The translations under genes and the position numbers were made by a program. The notes beneath the pieces are model-generated. The model saw nothing but the letters and a program-made list of their open reading frames with translations. It had not been told where the DNA came from and made no database searches. Below, piece after piece: positions 63,518 to 64,000 of a DNA stretch of 64,000 nt. Source of the DNA: Mixophyes australis (Eukaryota; Chordata; Amphibia; Anura; Limnodynastidae); contig JAVHZZ010000011.1 in NCBI GenBank assembly GCA_036250195.1, positions 55,304,811 through 55,368,810 of the forward strand. Direction: 5' to 3'. Positions within the stretch are counted from its first letter, which is position 1. Each line of letters opens with the position of its first letter.

Positions 63518-63531
63518 CCAGTCCGGCCCTG
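63518..63531 (-). repeat. Right terminal inverted repeat of the hAT element
   Basis: CCAGTCCGGCCCTG is the exact reverse complement of 59081-59094. Confidence 0.93.
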
Positions 63532-63539
63532 ATTGTGGG
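63532..63539. other. Right target-site duplication, ATTGTGGG
   Basis: Exact copy of 59073-59080. The satellite continues directly with CAATGTTAG, completing the interrupted monomer. Confidence 0.93.
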
Positions 63540-64000
63540 CAATGTTAGAAATGTCATGAGAAACAAGAATTATGTAAAAGGATTGATGTAAATCATTGTT
63601 TCTAAGAGAAAGTGAGACAGGAATGCAAAAAAGCGTTGTTTTTGGACGGCAATGAAGAAATGACTATGTTTTGCGATTTCTACTGCTCAGAAAGACTTAG
63701 AAAGTTGATAATTGTGGGCAATGTTAGAAATGTCATGAGAAACAAGAATTATGTAAAAGGATTGATGTAAATCATTGTTTCTAAGAGAAAGTGAGACAGG
63801 AATGCAAAAAAGCGTTGTTTTTGGACGGCAATGAAGAAATGACTATGTTTTGCGATTTCTCCTGCTCAGAAAGACTTAGAAAGTTGATAATTGTGGGCAA
63901 TGTTAGAAATGTCATGAGAAACAAGAATTATGTAAAAGGATTGAAGTAAATCATTGTTTCTAAGAGAAAGTGAGACAGAAATGCAAAAAAGCGTTGTTTT
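63532..64000 (+). repeat. 179-bp satellite resuming after the transposon
   Basis: About 2.6 forward monomers in the same orientation and phase as the right arm. The first full monomer carries TCTACTGCTC (63674), a variant otherwise seen only at 30.9-36.8 kb. A later one carries GAAGTAAATC with AGAAATGC. The array runs off the end of the window. Confidence 0.96.

Larger units (their letters stand above)
59081..63531. mobile_element. Non-autonomous hAT-type DNA transposon inserted in the satellite
   Basis: A 4,451-bp insertion with perfect 14-bp terminal inverted repeats CAGGGCCGGACTGG at 59081-59094 and 63518-63531. It is flanked by the exact 8-bp duplication ATTGTGGG. The CAGGG start and 8-bp duplication are established hAT features. 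There is no frame resembling a hAT transposase: the long frames inside come from minisatellites. It must therefore have been mobilised in trans by a related autonomous element. From left to right it holds a short palindrome, an inverted repeat around a G tract, a 27-bp minisatellite, a nested 616-bp hAT-like element, unique AT-rich sequence, a decayed array of about 31 bp, a pyrimidine-rich minisatellite, a CpG-rich minisatellite, and a GC-rich right end with hairpins. Similar termini are, from memory, common in amphibian genomes, but I could not search. Confidence 0.9.

Noticed and set aside
59081..63531. Retrotransposon or retroviral insertion
   Set aside because: No long direct terminal repeats, poly-A tail or reverse transcriptase. 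The short inverted termini with an 8-bp duplication indicate a hAT DNA transposon.
63321..63566. Reverse-strand frame joining satellite and transposon end
   Set aside because: It begins in the satellite and runs across the insertion junction. A chance fusion with no support.

Overview
This window is eukaryotic, gene-free satellite DNA. About 59.3 kb of the 64 kb is one AT-rich tandem repeat with a 179-bp monomer. It is broken once by a 200-base run of N (21001-21200) and once by a 4,451-bp transposon (59081-63531). No protein-coding gene, tRNA, rRNA or CRISPR array can be supported. The open frames present are by-products of satellite or minisatellite periodicity.

Layout. (1) 1-21000: about 117 satellite monomers in one orientation, called reverse here, with imperfect 8-monomer, 12-monomer and variable-spacing higher-order repeats. 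(2) 21001-21200: assembly gap; the orientation of the satellite flips across it. (3) 21201-59080: about 212 monomers in the forward orientation. The first half is a mosaic of partial duplications. From 41226 to 56977 there are two complete copies of a 7,876-bp, 44-monomer higher-order unit. (4) 59081-63531: a non-autonomous hAT-type DNA transposon with 14-bp terminal inverted repeats (CAGGGCCGGACTGG) and an 8-bp target duplication (ATTGTGGG). It holds four minisatellite-like arrays and a second, nested 616-bp hAT-like element with its own 8-bp duplication (ACATATAG). (5) 63532-64000: the satellite resumes in the same orientation and phase.

Organism. Long homogeneous satellite, layered higher-order repeats, a fixed-length N gap and hAT elements point to a large animal genome assembled at chromosome scale. 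From memory, the two transposon termini resemble elements common in frog and other amphibian genomes, so an anuran is my best guess at low-to-moderate confidence. The array could be centromeric or pericentromeric, but the sequence alone does not prove this.

The notable content is structural: nested unequal-exchange history readable in private variants, an orientation switch placed exactly at a gap, and a transposon-within-transposon insertion that still shows both target duplications.
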